Shown one piece after another: positions 11,206 through 24,700 of a DNA stretch of 64,000 nt (the first letter of the stretch is position 1; each line of letters opens with the position of its first letter). The DNA lies in the NCBI GenBank assembly GCA_012934845.2, contig WNNJ02001072.1:1-64000 (forward strand), written 5' to 3'. The stretch is from Pomphorhynchus laevis (lineage: Eukaryota > Acanthocephala > Palaeacanthocephala > Echinorhynchida > Pomphorhynchidae). Position numbers and translations under genes: made by a program. The notes under the pieces were generated by a model. That model saw only the letters and a program-made list of their open reading frames with translations, had not been told where the DNA came from and ran no database searches.

Positions 11206-12422
11206 TAACAAACTATAAACAATATATAATATATATTTTATATAATTTATACATTTTACTTTACATTTACTTTAAATTTATTTAAAATTTAATTTAATTT
11301 AAATTTATTTTAAATTGTAATCAAATCAGCTAACTTAGTCTAAGTATTTAATTAATCAAAATTTAATAATTAGATAATAAAAAATTTAATTTTTAATAGT
11401 TGATAAATTAGTATTAATTATTAATAATTAATATAGTATAGGACATTTTGAAAGTTTAGGCTTTCGCCTTTTTCAACAATCTAACAAGAGACAGCCAAAA
11501 CTTTCAACAAGTCTTCTTGTTTACACTCTTGTTTGCTTTGTGAATTATATTCAATATTTATTCTAAAAGATTCCGCATATGATATCAGGCCACGGATTTC
11601 AAAATTTTTTACCTGAAATATAAAAGGCATCAATATAGAATATATATTATGTTTTAACGAAATAAATTTAATCCACTATGCCTGTAATAAGTATATACCA
11701 CAGGATTGATAAGCAATACAATTTGAATTCATCACTAGGAATAAAGCATCAGAATTCGTTTCCGGATGACAACATTTAACTGGTGGTAAACTACTAGAAA
11801 TTTGACTAAATTATACTGTTGATTGTATTCTTTACATAAATGCTTTAAAAATCAAATGCATTATTCTCAACATGATACTTTAAATTTGTAAAAGAATTTT
11901 TAATCTCTTTAAATTCTAGATTAGAAAAGTACAACATCCATGCGTGTAATTATAACTATAGTTTTCTGACAGATACCGTATTACAAAATCAGCAAGCAAT
12001 TTGAAACATAGCAGTGAAATTGTATTTATAAATAAATAACTTACATATATTTTATATACTTATAAAATTTATTTATATCTATCAATTTGGATAAGCAGTT
12101 AATTTCCGTTGACACAGAGCCATTATTCTCTGATTTACATCATTTTGATGTAAATCAACGATTCCCAGCAAGGTGCTCATAACCCTTAGAAATTTTATAT
12201 AAACCTTACGCGTTCTATGTAAACCTTTATGCGATCGACAGTTCACATAACGACCTCTCTGCAGTTGCCGAAAATGTACATTTGAATAGATACACTTTCA
12301 TGTAGAGTATATATCCTAAGTCCCTATGAACAAAATACAATAAACGACAACTTATTAAAATGATATTTGTTAAACCGTTTAACATTTTAATTGATAAATT
12401 ACGTTTTCTTCTTTTCATCTAG
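11206..12422. other. AT-rich stretch upstream of first recognised NSF exon
   Basis: No exon is recognised here. It holds a dispersed-repeat end near 11325 (AGCTAACTTAGTC). A short hairpin around 12139-12160 (TTTACATCA/TGATGTAAA) is also present. Confidence 0.4.
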
Positions 12423-12778
12423 TGCTAAAACTACGGTCAACTCAGTTGAGCTCTCACAACACTTCTCAATGCAGCACATTTCGCACTGTTTCTCCGTTGG
12501 TCAAATAGTAAGCAAACAGTAAATCTTTAAAATTCATTTTTTGTTTATAGTTTGTCTTTCAACTAAATGATAAATGCAATCTTCGCCTTCAAGTTACTGA
12601 AATGCAGTGTAAGCGTTTCATTATATTTGTTAAGTTGGTGCATTTTTCAAAATATAGATTTTTCTCCCAGTTCACAGAAACAAAATAGTGAAAACGATTT
12701 CGGTATATCAATCCCTAATACAGCATACTTGTTCCAGAAAGCTCCTGCTTCGCAGCTTATTTTGAGCGGTCAATCCGT
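12423..12778 (+). CDS. NSF: NSF exons 1-3 of those found: end of N domain
   Basis: Three short exons separated by 43- and 49-nt introns. They read HCFSVGQI then [19 protein letters not shown], then [20 protein letters not shown], which line up with the second half of the NSF N domain (the part contacting SNAP). The exon 3/4 join crosses a 54-nt intron at 12779-12832 that is a multiple of three with no stop, so read-through would keep the frame. I chose splicing because the spliced protein matches the family better. Confidence 0.85.
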
Positions 12779-15700
12779 GTCGTACGTTTACAACTTCATC
12801 TTAACTGTAATTAAATATGTTTTAACTTCTAGATCTATGCAAATGACGTCAATGCTTAATCCGGACTTTGATTTTAAAAAACTTGGAATTGGAGGTCTTG
12901 ACGAAAAATTTAAGACCATATTCCGTCAAGTATTTGCATCGAGAGTATGCCCTCCAGAACTAATGGAAGAAATGGGTATATTGCTATACATTTTATTAAA
13001 ATTAATACATTAAAAATTGTAATTTGATTTATTTAAAATGTATAAATGAAATTGTTATTCAGACATTTAATTGTTTTTTTTTGGCGATTTCAAATTTACT
13101 TAAAAAATAATTCATGATTTTTAATTATTAAAACTATGACGAGATAAAAAGCTATAATGAGATTATATGAGATATTATATAAACCTGGATCATAATATAG
13201 AAATTATTAAAGACATTTAAAAAATTTAAATTTCGATAAAATGTTTTATTAAAAAATTTAAAAATTAATTCATTTTTAAAAAGGCAATATGAAATTTTAA
13301 ACAAGTATGATATAAAACTTGCGTCATAATTAAATTTTTTAAATTCTTTTATTAAATAGACAATCAGTTAAATCTTATAACATAATACAGAATCAAAACT
13401 TATGTGATAATTCTTTGAATATTTTTTTTCCAAAATGAATTTCCAACGGGTTGATAATAACCGTAAATAGATAAGATAAGGTTTACAAAGTTTTGAGTGT
13501 TTGCTTAAGACATGAATCATAAAGTCTACACGTGATTGTTTTAATCTCATAAGAAATACCGTTTTTATTCATTTTTAAGTTAACTCATATTAGGATCGTG
13601 TAAAACATAAATGTTTGCCCACGTAACGTATATACTAAAATGAAGAATAGAAAATTAAGATGCTTATTTTATTGCTTTTAACTAAAAAACATTTAAGTAA
13701 ATTTATTTTTTCAGTTCTCGTACGTAATAAAGGCATTAATAAGACTTTTTTGACAATATTCTTTTTAACTTTATGTTGTTATTGTAGATAATTTGATTGA
13801 ACCCAGCAGATAAAACTGTTTGTAGATTATATACACTGTATTGAACATTATATTCACTGTTCAATTGTATCCAATCCACTCTTTATGTGTTGTTTTATTT
13901 GTTAACAATATTTTTTATGTTGTTATTGCTATCCACTGTTTGTGTATTGGGGCAGTTTATCCGTCCATTAAGCGCAATGTTTTAATGGACGACAAATTCT
14001 GACTTTTCTTAACAATCAAACCATTTATTTATCCACTAAATATAAGACATACTATATTTGTTATATTGAATTTAATATTAATCAAATAATATAAATTAAA
14101 AATACATATATGGATTTAATAATATATCTATGATTTAATAATATATAATTTAAATAATATATGTATTTTAATTTAATAATATAAATTAAAATACATATAT
14201 GGTTAAGGCCATATTATTGGCCTTAACCTCATATAATAACGAAAATTCCGAAGAGTTCATAGATAAAAGTTTATGAGGGATTTAGCGAAGACAAATTGTT
14301 CAAACTAATATCCGGATTTGTATCTTATTGTTTTACTGGATTTGATATTTTATCTTAAAATTTATCGAGTAAATTAATTTCAATTATCGAGATTTGAAAT
14401 AATCAATTGATCAATCTCGATAACTTCAATTATCGATAGTGAAATTAATCAATTGATCAAGTTTATCACTGGATCGTTTTTACGGTCAATCAACATGTTT
14501 GTTGATGCCATATTTGCATTATTTCGATATTGATTAATGATTATTATAGCGTAATTAATTGCTATCCTCTAAAAAACCACGATGAAAGTAGATCAAAAGT
14601 TGACATTTCAGAATTTGCTTGTGTCGTCTTTAGGAATCAAAATTTGCCATCTTTTTTATTTTTTCGAAAATGGCTGTAGCTGAAATTAACATCTTATATT
14701 CGTCATAATTTTTACATTTATAAAAAAAACATCTTGATTTAATATTGTTTTTTAAATTGTCTATTTTAATTATTTAGGTATTACTCATGTTAAAGGAATG
14801 CTTCTTCATGGCCCTCCTGGCACTGGAAAAACTTTAATGGCGAGGTGTAATATAATTGTCGTTATTTTGGTTTCTCAGATTGTCAAGTAATAAATTTCAA
14901 AAATTTTGTAAATGTATTGAATTTGATCTTTATTCAATCAGTCATTGCCACTTAAATTCTCCTAGAGTATGAACTTATCTGCACAGCTTTGTTGCGAGAT
15001 CAAAGTGAGAGTTTCGCAAATGCTACAATTTTCCAGATCGGCGATTCTTATGCTACAGTTCTAGTTTATTCAAAGCTTTTATAAATCCAGTTGTCATCAT
15101 CAGAAATCAAAACTTACATAATAAAAAATACAGTTTGTAAGTACAAACGACTATCCTCGATCCTTAGCAGTTGTAAGCAACTGCTGGTGACTACTCAGTA
15201 CCCAATTATTTAATTTTATATTTTTGGAATTAACAATTAATTTATAATTAATTGTTAATTTATAATTAATTAATAATTAATAATTAATAATTAATTAAAT
15301 AAATTAATTTCATTAATTTATTTGCTTTTGTAATTGATACTTAAATCTATATTTTTTATATTTAAATAATTGAATTCGAATTGCTTTCTAACTAATTGCT
15401 TTCTTAAATTAATAATTTGAATTTTAAGCAAATTAAAAATTCTAATTTGCATTTGAGTTTATTCAAAATACAGTTTGTACTTCAGTACAAACGACTATCC
15501 TCGATCCTTAGCAGTTGTAAGCATCTAGTGACTATGAAATACCTTACAATAGCTTTTGTATTTTATACTTAAATCTATATTTTTTATATTTAAATAATTA
15601 AATAATTATTTAAATATAGAATTTGAATTGCTTTCTAACATGGAATGCATAATTAAATTAATAATTTGAATTTTAAAAATTCAAATTAAAAATTAAAAAT

Positions 15701-18700
15701 TTAATTAAAAATTCTAATTTGCATTTGAGTTTATTCAAAAATTGTTTTAAAAATATTAAATTTCAATTTTAGTATTTGATTTGGCGAAGGTGCATAGAAG
15801 ATTCTAAAATCTTTTATTTTATTTAGTTTTAAGTTTGGCTGTATTGTAATATTCAATATTATTGTTGTATAAATTAAATTTAAAATATAAATTGAATTAT
15901 AGTCAATATTAAATATAAAATTTAATATTTTTTGTAAGCTACTAGATGCTCCCATCGATGGAATTCATTACCAATTTATCTTAAATCAATAATTATGAAT
16001 ATTGTTTTTATCTGATAGAATTGTCATATTTTTGTAGAGTTCGAATGCTTTCAGTTTATTTCATATTTTGACTGAATGATATCTAATTAAAATTGTATAA
16101 ATTGAAATACATTAATTGAACTTATCAAAGACTTAGCCACTGCATTGATTGAGCCCATTATAAGTTCTGATTTAGACAAATATGCAAGATGTTGAATGCA
16201 CGAACTCCTAAAATAGTTAATGGACCCGAAATTCTAAATAAATTTGTCGGAGAATCTGAAGCAAATATCAGAAGATTGTTTGCGGATGCTGAAGAGGAAG
16301 AGAAAAAGGTAAATTGAGGAATAATAAATGACTATATTTTGGCATTGTTTAATTTTTTAAGAATATGCTGATCTTCATATTCTATGGATCGTAACTTTGA
16401 TAAAACATCATTTTTTTAAATAATGAAACCAGTGTTAAGGATAATATTTACCAACAATGATTCTCTATATTCAGTATTTAACAAATATTGATTTTCTATA
16501 GTCTATTCATAGTTTTGAGCAAAATCCGATTTAGCCCATATCACACATTCAGGTTATCTGATTTGTTTGAAATTTAAATTAACAACTCCTTGAAAATGAC
16601 AAAAAACATAACGTTTGCTTGTAGGACAAGCAAACGTTTGCTTGTCCTACAAAATGTGAATAAATGCAATCTATGAAAGTGGAACATAATATTACTCTTA
16701 CTGTGCTAAGGAAACAACTTAACGTTGAGTTAGTGTTTTAAATTCATATTCATGAATTTAAAAAAAAATAATTTTCCGATATTTAATATCATAAGATAAG
16801 TACATTAAATTTTCTTTCCATGTAAGTATTTAGCTTGTCAACGGACTGCACAAATATCTCCGGATCACAAAGTTGCATTCTCAAATCTACAAAAGCCTTA
16901 ATAATAATCGTAAAGTTACGATCGCTAAATAATACAATTGCGATTAATTTTTTAATCGCAATTGTATAATAAATAAATTATTTTAAACCCTAACATTTTT
17001 AGTTTTGGTTTATGTTTTTTTCCGCAGATAATAAAGATAGATTTTATGCATACACGAATATAATGTCTTATAAATCTTTTTTATACGGGATACCTGTGAT
17101 ATCTTTAAAAGACCATAAATTTTAGATTTTTTCGATAAAATTCAGACATTTAATTTGTCATCGCATTTGATATTCAATTTTTGCTTTATTATATCTTTTT
17201 AAATAGTTGATAATGATCCATTATTGATAAAGAATTATTGGAGTATGATCAAAGAAAAGAAGACTTTTTTTGATATTTCGCTAACTTCTGTTAGCATCTT
17301 TAGAAAATAACCTTTTAAGTAATTTTCCTTGGTAATATTATGAAGATGCTCACAAAGATTAGCGAAGTATCAATAAACAATTTCCTCTTTTCTTTGATCT
17401 AGCTTCAATAATTCTTTATCAATAATGGATCATTGTATTAAAAATGGAAATATTTGCATTTATATTTGAGAATTATGAATTTTATTAATTATTGGAACTG
17501 GATCAAAGAATAGAGGTAATTGTTCGCTTACTTCTGTTTGCGTCTTCAGAAAATTAAAAGATGTAATTTTATTACATCTAAAATTACCTTGAAAAATCAT
17601 CTTCAAAAAATTGTAATATTCTGAAGATGCTAACAGAGGTTAGCGAAATATCAAAAAATTTCTACTGTTCTTTGATCCAGCTTAAATAATTCTTTATCGA
17701 TAATATCTGTTAGTTAGTGTTTATTATTTTACGATTATTAATGTATACTTTGATATTCAAATGTAATAGTGGATTTTTGTGATAGATTCTGCATGCAATT
17801 ATAAACATCACGTTGTTTAGATGGGGATTAGAAGCGCTCTTCATGTTATTATTTTCGACGAGATCGACGCTATTTGTAAAACTCGAGGATCTACTGTAAG
17901 ATTATCATTAATAACAAGTGTAAATGTTGCTTAAATAAGGCGGGCAGCACTGGCGTTCAGGATACAGTTGTTAACCAATTACTTTCGAAAATTGACGGTG
18001 TCGAACAATTAAACAATATATTGCTCATAGGTTACGAATTTGAAACTTTTACAATTTGTAAAAATTTGTGTTTTTATTCTCGCTGTCTGACTAAATGTTT
18101 CTTTTAATAATTTAACTATAAATTAAAATTTATATTTTGCATATTTTCAATTAGTATGAATGAAATATATTCGTGTTAAGGAATGACTAATCGACTGGAC
18201 ATGATTGACGAAGCTTTACTTCGACCTGGACGACTTGACGTTCATATGGAAATCGGTAATTTAATTTTATATTGCAATATAAAATTAAATTTTGTTGCGA
18301 AAGTCGTAGTATTTTTTATCGCAAAACCATCCATATTTACCTGCGTATTTTTAATTTATTAATATTCATATTCTTTTGTATCGACTCAAAAAAATTTCAG
18401 TTTTTCTATTGAATAAATAGAAAAATATTATTTATTTCTTATTTATATATTTAGTCTTATAAAACCCTTTAAACTGTTCTCCAAGTAGGAACATGCATTA
18501 AAATTATGAATTAAATTCTGAATTCTTAATAAATAATTTAGTCATTCATGCCTTTCGGTTTGGCAAATATAAAGTCAAATGATAAAGTTTGGGAATACAA
18601 GTAAGGATCCATAGCAAAACAAAAAAAAATTGACCCAGCATTTTCAATTGCTTTTGTTACGATTCAGTGACAATTGACAAGCCTTTTAATGACTGATGGA

Positions 18701-21700
18701 TTGAACTTGCTGGACTAAAAATACGCATGCTTAGGTAAATGATGAAGACAAATTCATGTAGTAAATACTGTAGTTTCTTATTGATTATACCGATATACTG
18801 TCGTGTTTAGCGGCCTGCATTGCCCATTTTACTAAAGGGAAATATGCTACACAAGTACTATAATGCCATTGATATATTTTTATAAAAAAACGTTTAGTAA
18901 TATTTTTTGATGAATTTCGAGTGTATCGAAGATACAAACGATAATATTAGATACAAATCTAATATCGAAGATATTAGATTTAAACGCTTGCCTTTTAGTT
19001 TACTATCTCATAATTGAAATTTTAAATGTATCTAAAATTTACTAAGCATTAACGCGAATCTTTTTACGACAATCTCGTAATATTTTTATCCGATTTTCAT
19101 ACGGATATTTTTTGCTAATTTCGCGATACCGCAATAATAACGTGTTTGGCTCGTTGATCCCACGTGTAAATTTTTGGTAAGCAAGTTCAGGTTTTCATCA
19201 TTTACTATTGTTTGATAATCCATATTTTTGTAGAGGACTCTTCGAATGAATGACTGTCTATGTCATTCATTCGAAGAGTCCTCTACATGTATGTCTGTTC
19301 GATGCCATGAATATTCTAACCTTTTATTGATATTAATTTACCAAACGTTAAATGATTACGTGTTCTATGATAACTTACAGTGATTTTAAAATATCAATCA
19401 CAAAAAAAAACAAGTATTTCTGATTTAAAAATGTTTATTTTTGGTTTTCTTTTCGTCCACATCTGTCAAATTAATTCTGTTTTCTAACCTTTTTTGCAAT
19501 ACGTTATAATAAACGACAAGCAATTTAAATACAAATATCAAATTTCAAATTAATAGACAAACCTATATGTTTAAATTCAGGACTTCCTGACGAAAGCGGA
19601 CGACTGCAGATATTAAATATCCACACATTTCGTCTAAAAGAATCGAAAAAACTTGCTGATGACGTAGATCTTAATGAACTTTCAGCAAAAACAAAGAATT
19701 TTAGTGGTGCAGAAATTGAGAAACTTGTCAAATCTGCCACATCAACTGCAATTAATCAAGTTATTAAGGTATATATAGTTAGTTATTTGTAATTACTGCA
19801 ATTAATCAAGTTATTAAGGTATAGTTAGTTATTAGTTATTAGTTTTATAAAACTAATATAACTTACTTTAATAATAACTATTAATAACTTACATTTAGTA
19901 AGTTATTAAAAATGTCCATATTAATCGTTATAATTTGCTAGATTTGTTAATAATTTGCTAATTATCAAATTTATGATTCGTGAAAATAATCTTCTTGAAA
20001 ATAATGAGATTTTTATTTAAAAATCTCATTATTAAAAAATCTCATAAAAATTTTAAATACAAAAATATATTTACAAATTATACATATTTATGTACTTACA
20101 TATAAAATGATTAATAAATGATTATTTTATTTATAAAATAAATAATTTTCATTTTTTTATTTATAAATCAAAAATACATTCGAATTGTTATCATGTTTTA
20201 CAAAATCAAACAACAACTTCACAGAAAACTTATTTCTGTATGTTTAGTTCTCAAATAAGATTGAAATCGATCCGAAAGACTTGAAAGATCTTATGATTAA
20301 TCGATCACATTTTCTTTACGCTTTGAATAACGACGTAAAGGCTGTAAGTTTATCTATTTATCAATCGTTGTTTGCTATTAATTTGTTACGATTTTAAACA
20401 TTTCATCTATTTTTCGTATCTATTTATTTTTATCTTTTAATTTAAAAGGATAAGAAGTATATTTTTAAGGTCGTGAATAATTAAAATATTTGTTTTTTTT
20501 ATATGAACTTAAAATTTCACTTTTACTTTTTGCATTTTAGATTATTTAAATAATGTGGTTTAGTAGTTTGTAAAGAAATATTTAAAGAGAGATAAACTAT
20601 ATTTTGATTTTAATAGGCATTTGGAATAAGCGGTGACGAATTGCATTCTTATATTCGTAATGGAATTATACCCTGGAGCATTGACGTACAAAAGTCTCTT
20701 GACGAAATATCGCTGTTTATTCGTCAGTCATTCAGCGACGATCTAAACCCCCTTGTGACCGTACTCTTAGAAGGCAAGTTACATTTCTGCACTAACTTAA
20801 AATAAGCTTAAACGCTTTTGTTTAAAGCATGTGATTACTACAGTGCCAAATGTGAATTTGCCACATTTTATCTTTCACATATTCGAATTAATAAAGAGTA
20901 AAAAAGAGATAAAAAGAGCTATAAAGAGCTCTTTTAGTTATAAAAGAGCTAAACAATTAATTGTAAAAATTAATTAACAATTAATGTGAATTAAATGTAA
21001 ATTTTTAAATCATAACTGATTTTAAATAAAAACATTTATCTATTCATCATTTTAAAATAAGGAATGGGGCCCGAGACAAGACAACATAGCAGTTCCTTCT
21101 GATGACATCAAATTATTATTCTGAATCATCGTATGTTATTATTCAATTCATAAAAATTGACTTTTATTTAAATTTTTATTTTTTCATTTGATATAAATTA
21201 TAAGATTTTTATAACAATTATTTATTATTCGTGATTATTTAAATTTTAAAATTATTTGAATTTAATTTAGCATTTTTTTAAATGCGTTGACTCAATTAGC
21301 TGATCTGATATATTTTGTTTATCAATCCGTTATGGTTGCTACCAAAAAATTAGAATAATTTATAAATATTTCCATCTTTTTGAATAATTAATAATATATT
21401 TGGTGGTTTTATAAAAATACTTGATAACCTAATTCCATCAACTTAGCAGTGAAACATGTATTTAGCTCCACTGCTAAGTTGGGTCGAGGAATATGGGTCG
21501 AAACATGATAACATAGCAGTTTCTCCTGACGAACTTTTCCTTATCCGATTAAATCATCTATTATTTATTTGTTAATTCATAAACATTGACTTTTTTAAAT
21601 ATCAATTTTTATTTAACTTATATTATAACAAATATTTGTAGTTTTTTATTAACTAAATATTAAATTTTTGATTTACAGATTTTAAAATATGTTTCTTGTA

Positions 21701-24700
21701 AATTTAAATATGTCATATTCACGGTATAAATTAATAGTAGTTTTAGTTGATGCTAATTCAATGTTCATATCTAGATATACCTTCTTTATCATCAATATTG
21801 GTTTTGTTAAGAATAAGGCTACATTGAAAATAAGTTTACTTATTGATTAAAAAATTATTAGAGTCAATACACAGATACCATCAATATATCGAAACATATT
21901 ATTTATATTCAAATAGTTTAGATTTATTATCATCTATTAACAAATTCATATTCTATAAAGCTTAAAAAGTCAGCTAAAATTTGGCGTTACCTCCAATCGA
22001 AACACATTTTACTTGTTTGAAATGTGTTTAGATTTGATTTATCAAAATATTTAAGGCTTTTATTGAGTCAATTTTATCCTTTAATTTATTTTAACATGAA
22101 CGTTGAATTTTTGATAGTTATGCGTTATATAACATATGTCTATTTCCGAATATAAAATTAATTCATTTTTCTAGAGCTTCTTTAATATCCGCTAAATCTA
22201 AATTTGGATAAAGTACTAAAATCGTAAATACTTACATTTGAAAATTTATCCTTTTCGTGTCTTCTAAAAATTCTTTTGTGGAATAAATAAACGCCAAATA
22301 AGGTCTTCTATAAAATTAGTAGTTTCATTTCACTGCAAGCAACCTATTCATTTATTAAATTATTTTATTAAAATTTTTAAATGGAATTTGATACAATTAA
22401 TAATTAATGGATACTTAATTTGCTAAATAGATATATTTTAAAAAATATCATTAATCAGAAATAAGAAAATATATTAATCAACACAATAATATTAAAATTA
22501 CATTCAAAATTATAGGCTGATGATAATAATATACTTTGTCTTCGAAAAGGACGCTAGATAATCTAATTTAGTCACAGGAAATACGCCATTTGTTGTAGGT
22601 GCTTAGCCCCGCTGATGTGTTGGATCAAGTTATAATGTCCGAAATCCGATAGCATAGCAGTTTCTCTTGATGATATCTAATCCTTATTCTGATACGTATT
22701 TATGAGTCAATTTTACACATTGCTTTTATTTTAAATTTCAATTTTTATTTTTTATCTTACTAAATCCAACAACGATTATTTATCATTATTTATTATCTAA
22801 TTATTAAATTTTGATTTACTGATTTACCGTTTCTATTTTTATTTATTATTTTTCAATATTATTTTATTTCAATGTTATAATTATATTAAATTCAGTTAGT
22901 TGATTTTATTATGCTAGTAAATTAACGACTACTTGATATTATTGCTTAAGCGAAATTAGTTTTATAAAGTTTTTTCTAAAATTTTAAACTCTAAAACTTT
23001 AACACATCGATATAATGTTCCTTATCTGAATACATCGTCTATTATTTATTAGTTAATTCATAAACATTGACTTTTATTTTAATTAAAAAACACTAAAGCG
23101 AAGAGTTTAAATTTTAAATTAATTAATTATTTATAAAATTAATTAAAATGATTATTTACAATTATTTAGTAATTATTTATTAATTATTTAGTAATTAAGC
23201 GAAGAGTTTAAGCTTATTTAAACTCTTACTTGTTGTATTTGCTTTGTATTAGAATAAGATAAATATAAATAAAATAAATAATATTTTAAATAGATATTTT
23301 TATAAAATAGATAATATAAAATCTTATATAATTATTTATTATTTATCTTTTTTTAATATTATGATTTAATTAATATCTAAAATGAAAAGTAATAATAACT
23401 ATTTATAACTTAAAAGTTTTTACTTAAAATATAGCAAATTTTGCTACTTTTTCATAAAAATCAGAATACTCCAACTGGTAGAGCATACATCAGCATGCTC
23501 CACCTGATGACCTCTAATCCTTATTCTAATCCTTATTCATACATTGTCTGTTATTTATTAGTCAATTCGTAAAAATTGACTTTTATTTTATTTTTTTAAT
23601 AAAAAAATGGTAAAGTAAAAATCAACAATATTGAAAGTATTATTTTTCGTTTTGAATTATTTTTAATTTTTAAATAAGTTGAAATACGTAAACTCACTGA
23701 TATGATTTGTATATTACATTTATATGTAATACAGATGATTATATACTCTTATAAGCTACACCCATTTTCCCATTTGACATTCATATAAGATAAATATAGC
23801 ATATAATATCCTTACATTTCTCAGAATAAATATAAATTTTATCTTTATAATTATTTATCTTTATTTTTAATTAACATTTAATATAAAATACGTAGACTCA
23901 GTTAGCTGATCAGATTTATTTTATCTTAAAATGACAAACTTAACGAGTAATCGTTTTGTTTTCAAATTAGATTTAAATCAATCCGAAAGACTTTAAACAA
24001 TCTAGCAATTAATCAATCAAATTTTTCATATTGCTGTGATTTTATAAATTTTTGAATTATTAAAGATTAAATTTAATAAGATTAATGTATAAATATTGCA
24101 GTAATTATTATTTATCAAATCTTAGGTAGTGTTGGATGTGGAAAAACTGCAATAGCATGCAAAGCTGCATCTGATACAAATTGTCCGTTTACACGTATTT
24201 GTACACCTCAGTCTATGATTGGTTATGGCGAATCTGCAAAATGCCAAGCTGTCAAGAAGGTCAAGCCATCAACTAATCCAACTTAAAATGTCAATTTATC
24301 GGAATTTAAATTTTCTAGGTGTTTGACGATGCTTATAAATCTCAATCAAGTTGCGTAATTTTAGATGATATCGAATCCTTATTAGGTATGTAAGGAGTTT
24401 CAATGCCGTAGTCGTACTGTTTCTAATAAATAATAACTAAAATTACTCGTATTTTTAAAAATATTTTAACTTATAAATGATGATGATCGCAAATAAAGAC
24501 GAGTTAATTATTGAAAATGTCGTATTGCCTTTTGAGAGCGTGATTCTTACATTCACGAGTCGCCACATTTCTATTCTAGTAATTCATATTCCATCTAAAC
24601 ACGAAAGTCTGACAACATTCTCTTCTTTATTTTCTATCGGCGTTTTCAGCTTTTAGCGTTTTTCCTTTCTAGCTATGGTGATCTTTCTTATCTATGCGAC

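Larger units (their letters stand above)
20774..24125 (+). other. NSF intron 12 with GC-AG ends, filled with repeats
   Basis: The upstream exon ends at the codon GAA plus G, followed by GCAAGT instead of GT. The downstream exon begins GTAGTGTTGG after TTAG. Joining there gives E-G-S-V-G-C-G-K-T, exactly the expected D2 Walker A, whereas the next GT would disrupt it. GC-AG introns with a strong remaining consensus are a known minor class. The intron carries at least four dispersed-repeat copies, PLE scraps near 21.7-22.3 kb, and a decayed copy of exon 11. Confidence 0.8.

Noticed and set aside
12239-12305. Possible NSF N-domain exon reading ENVHLNRYTFM
   Set aside because: The RYTF match to the NSF N domain is short, and the ~60 residues expected between it and the next exon are absent, so it is likely chance.
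19525-19740. Minus-strand 71-codon frame
   Set aside because: Lies exactly opposite NSF exon 10.
21490-21560. GAAAC and CTGATGA boxes in the dispersed repeat family as a hammerhead
   Set aside because: The boxes are in permuted order and the bases next to them (CC after CTGATGA, CC before GAAA) cannot form stem II, so the words look coincidental.
23470-23525. tRNA-like sequence (CAACTGGTAGAGCATACATC)
   Set aside because: Resembles a tRNA D-arm but there is no acceptor stem, anticodon arm or B box at the right spacing.
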